A DNA stretch of 5,871 nt, from assembly GCA_030149405.1 (NCBI GenBank), contig JASBRM010000238.1, forward strand, positions 1 to 5,871, written 5' to 3'. The notes below the pieces were generated by a model. It saw only the letters and a program-made list of their open reading frames with translations. It had not been told where the DNA came from and did no database searches. The translations under genes were made by a program, and so were the position numbers. The DNA comes from Neptuniibacter sp. Lineage in GTDB: Bacteria > Pseudomonadota > Gammaproteobacteria > Pseudomonadales > Balneatricaceae. Below are positions 5,871 through 5,871 of this stretch, piece after piece (the first letter of the stretch is position 1; every line of letters starts with the position of its first letter).

Positions 5871-5871
5871 T

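Overview
The window looks like chromosomal DNA of a Gram-negative, most likely gammaproteobacterial and possibly marine or aquatic, heterotroph. This rests on the protein families present (DUF1329, ketopantoate reductase, bacteriophytochrome with heme oxygenase, PAS-GGDEF-EAL) and on the moderate base composition. The species cannot be named from the sequence, and the clade assignment is an inference.

Layout: (1) positions 2-511, + strand, hold the 3' end of a DUF1329-family protein gene, closed by a clear intrinsic terminator at 549-571. (2) Positions 597-1529, + strand, hold a complete ketopantoate reductase-family gene (panE/apbA type) with its catalytic residues intact. (3) From the right edge down to 1524, the - strand carries a tight three-gene array. 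In transcription order it is a multi-PAS GGDEF-EAL cyclic-di-GMP enzyme (from beyond 5870 to 3606), a bacteriophytochrome consisting only of the PAS-GAF-PHY photosensory core (3592-2120), and a biliverdin-producing heme oxygenase (2123-1524). Spacings are 13 nt and then a 4-nt ATGA overlap, so this reads as one operon. It converges on panE, and the two 3' ends overlap by 6 bp. There is no gene-free stretch longer than 86 bp between the called genes.

How the genes may work together: the heme oxygenase makes biliverdin, the chromophore of the phytochrome. The phytochrome senses red/far-red light but has no kinase, GGDEF or other output domain of its own. The adjacent PAS-PAS-PAS-GGDEF-EAL protein could supply the output in trans, giving a split light-to-cyclic-di-GMP module. 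The chromophore part is established biology; the partnership with the GGDEF-EAL protein is inferred from gene order only.

The main oddity is a single in-frame TAG codon (5493-5495) in the middle of the second PAS domain of the GGDEF-EAL gene. The same frame stays open on both sides and the PAS homology continues across the stop without an indel, so this is one gene cut by a nonsense codon (mutation, sequencing error or, less likely, readthrough) and not two unrelated genes. I see no RNA genes, mobile elements, CRISPR arrays or notable repeats.
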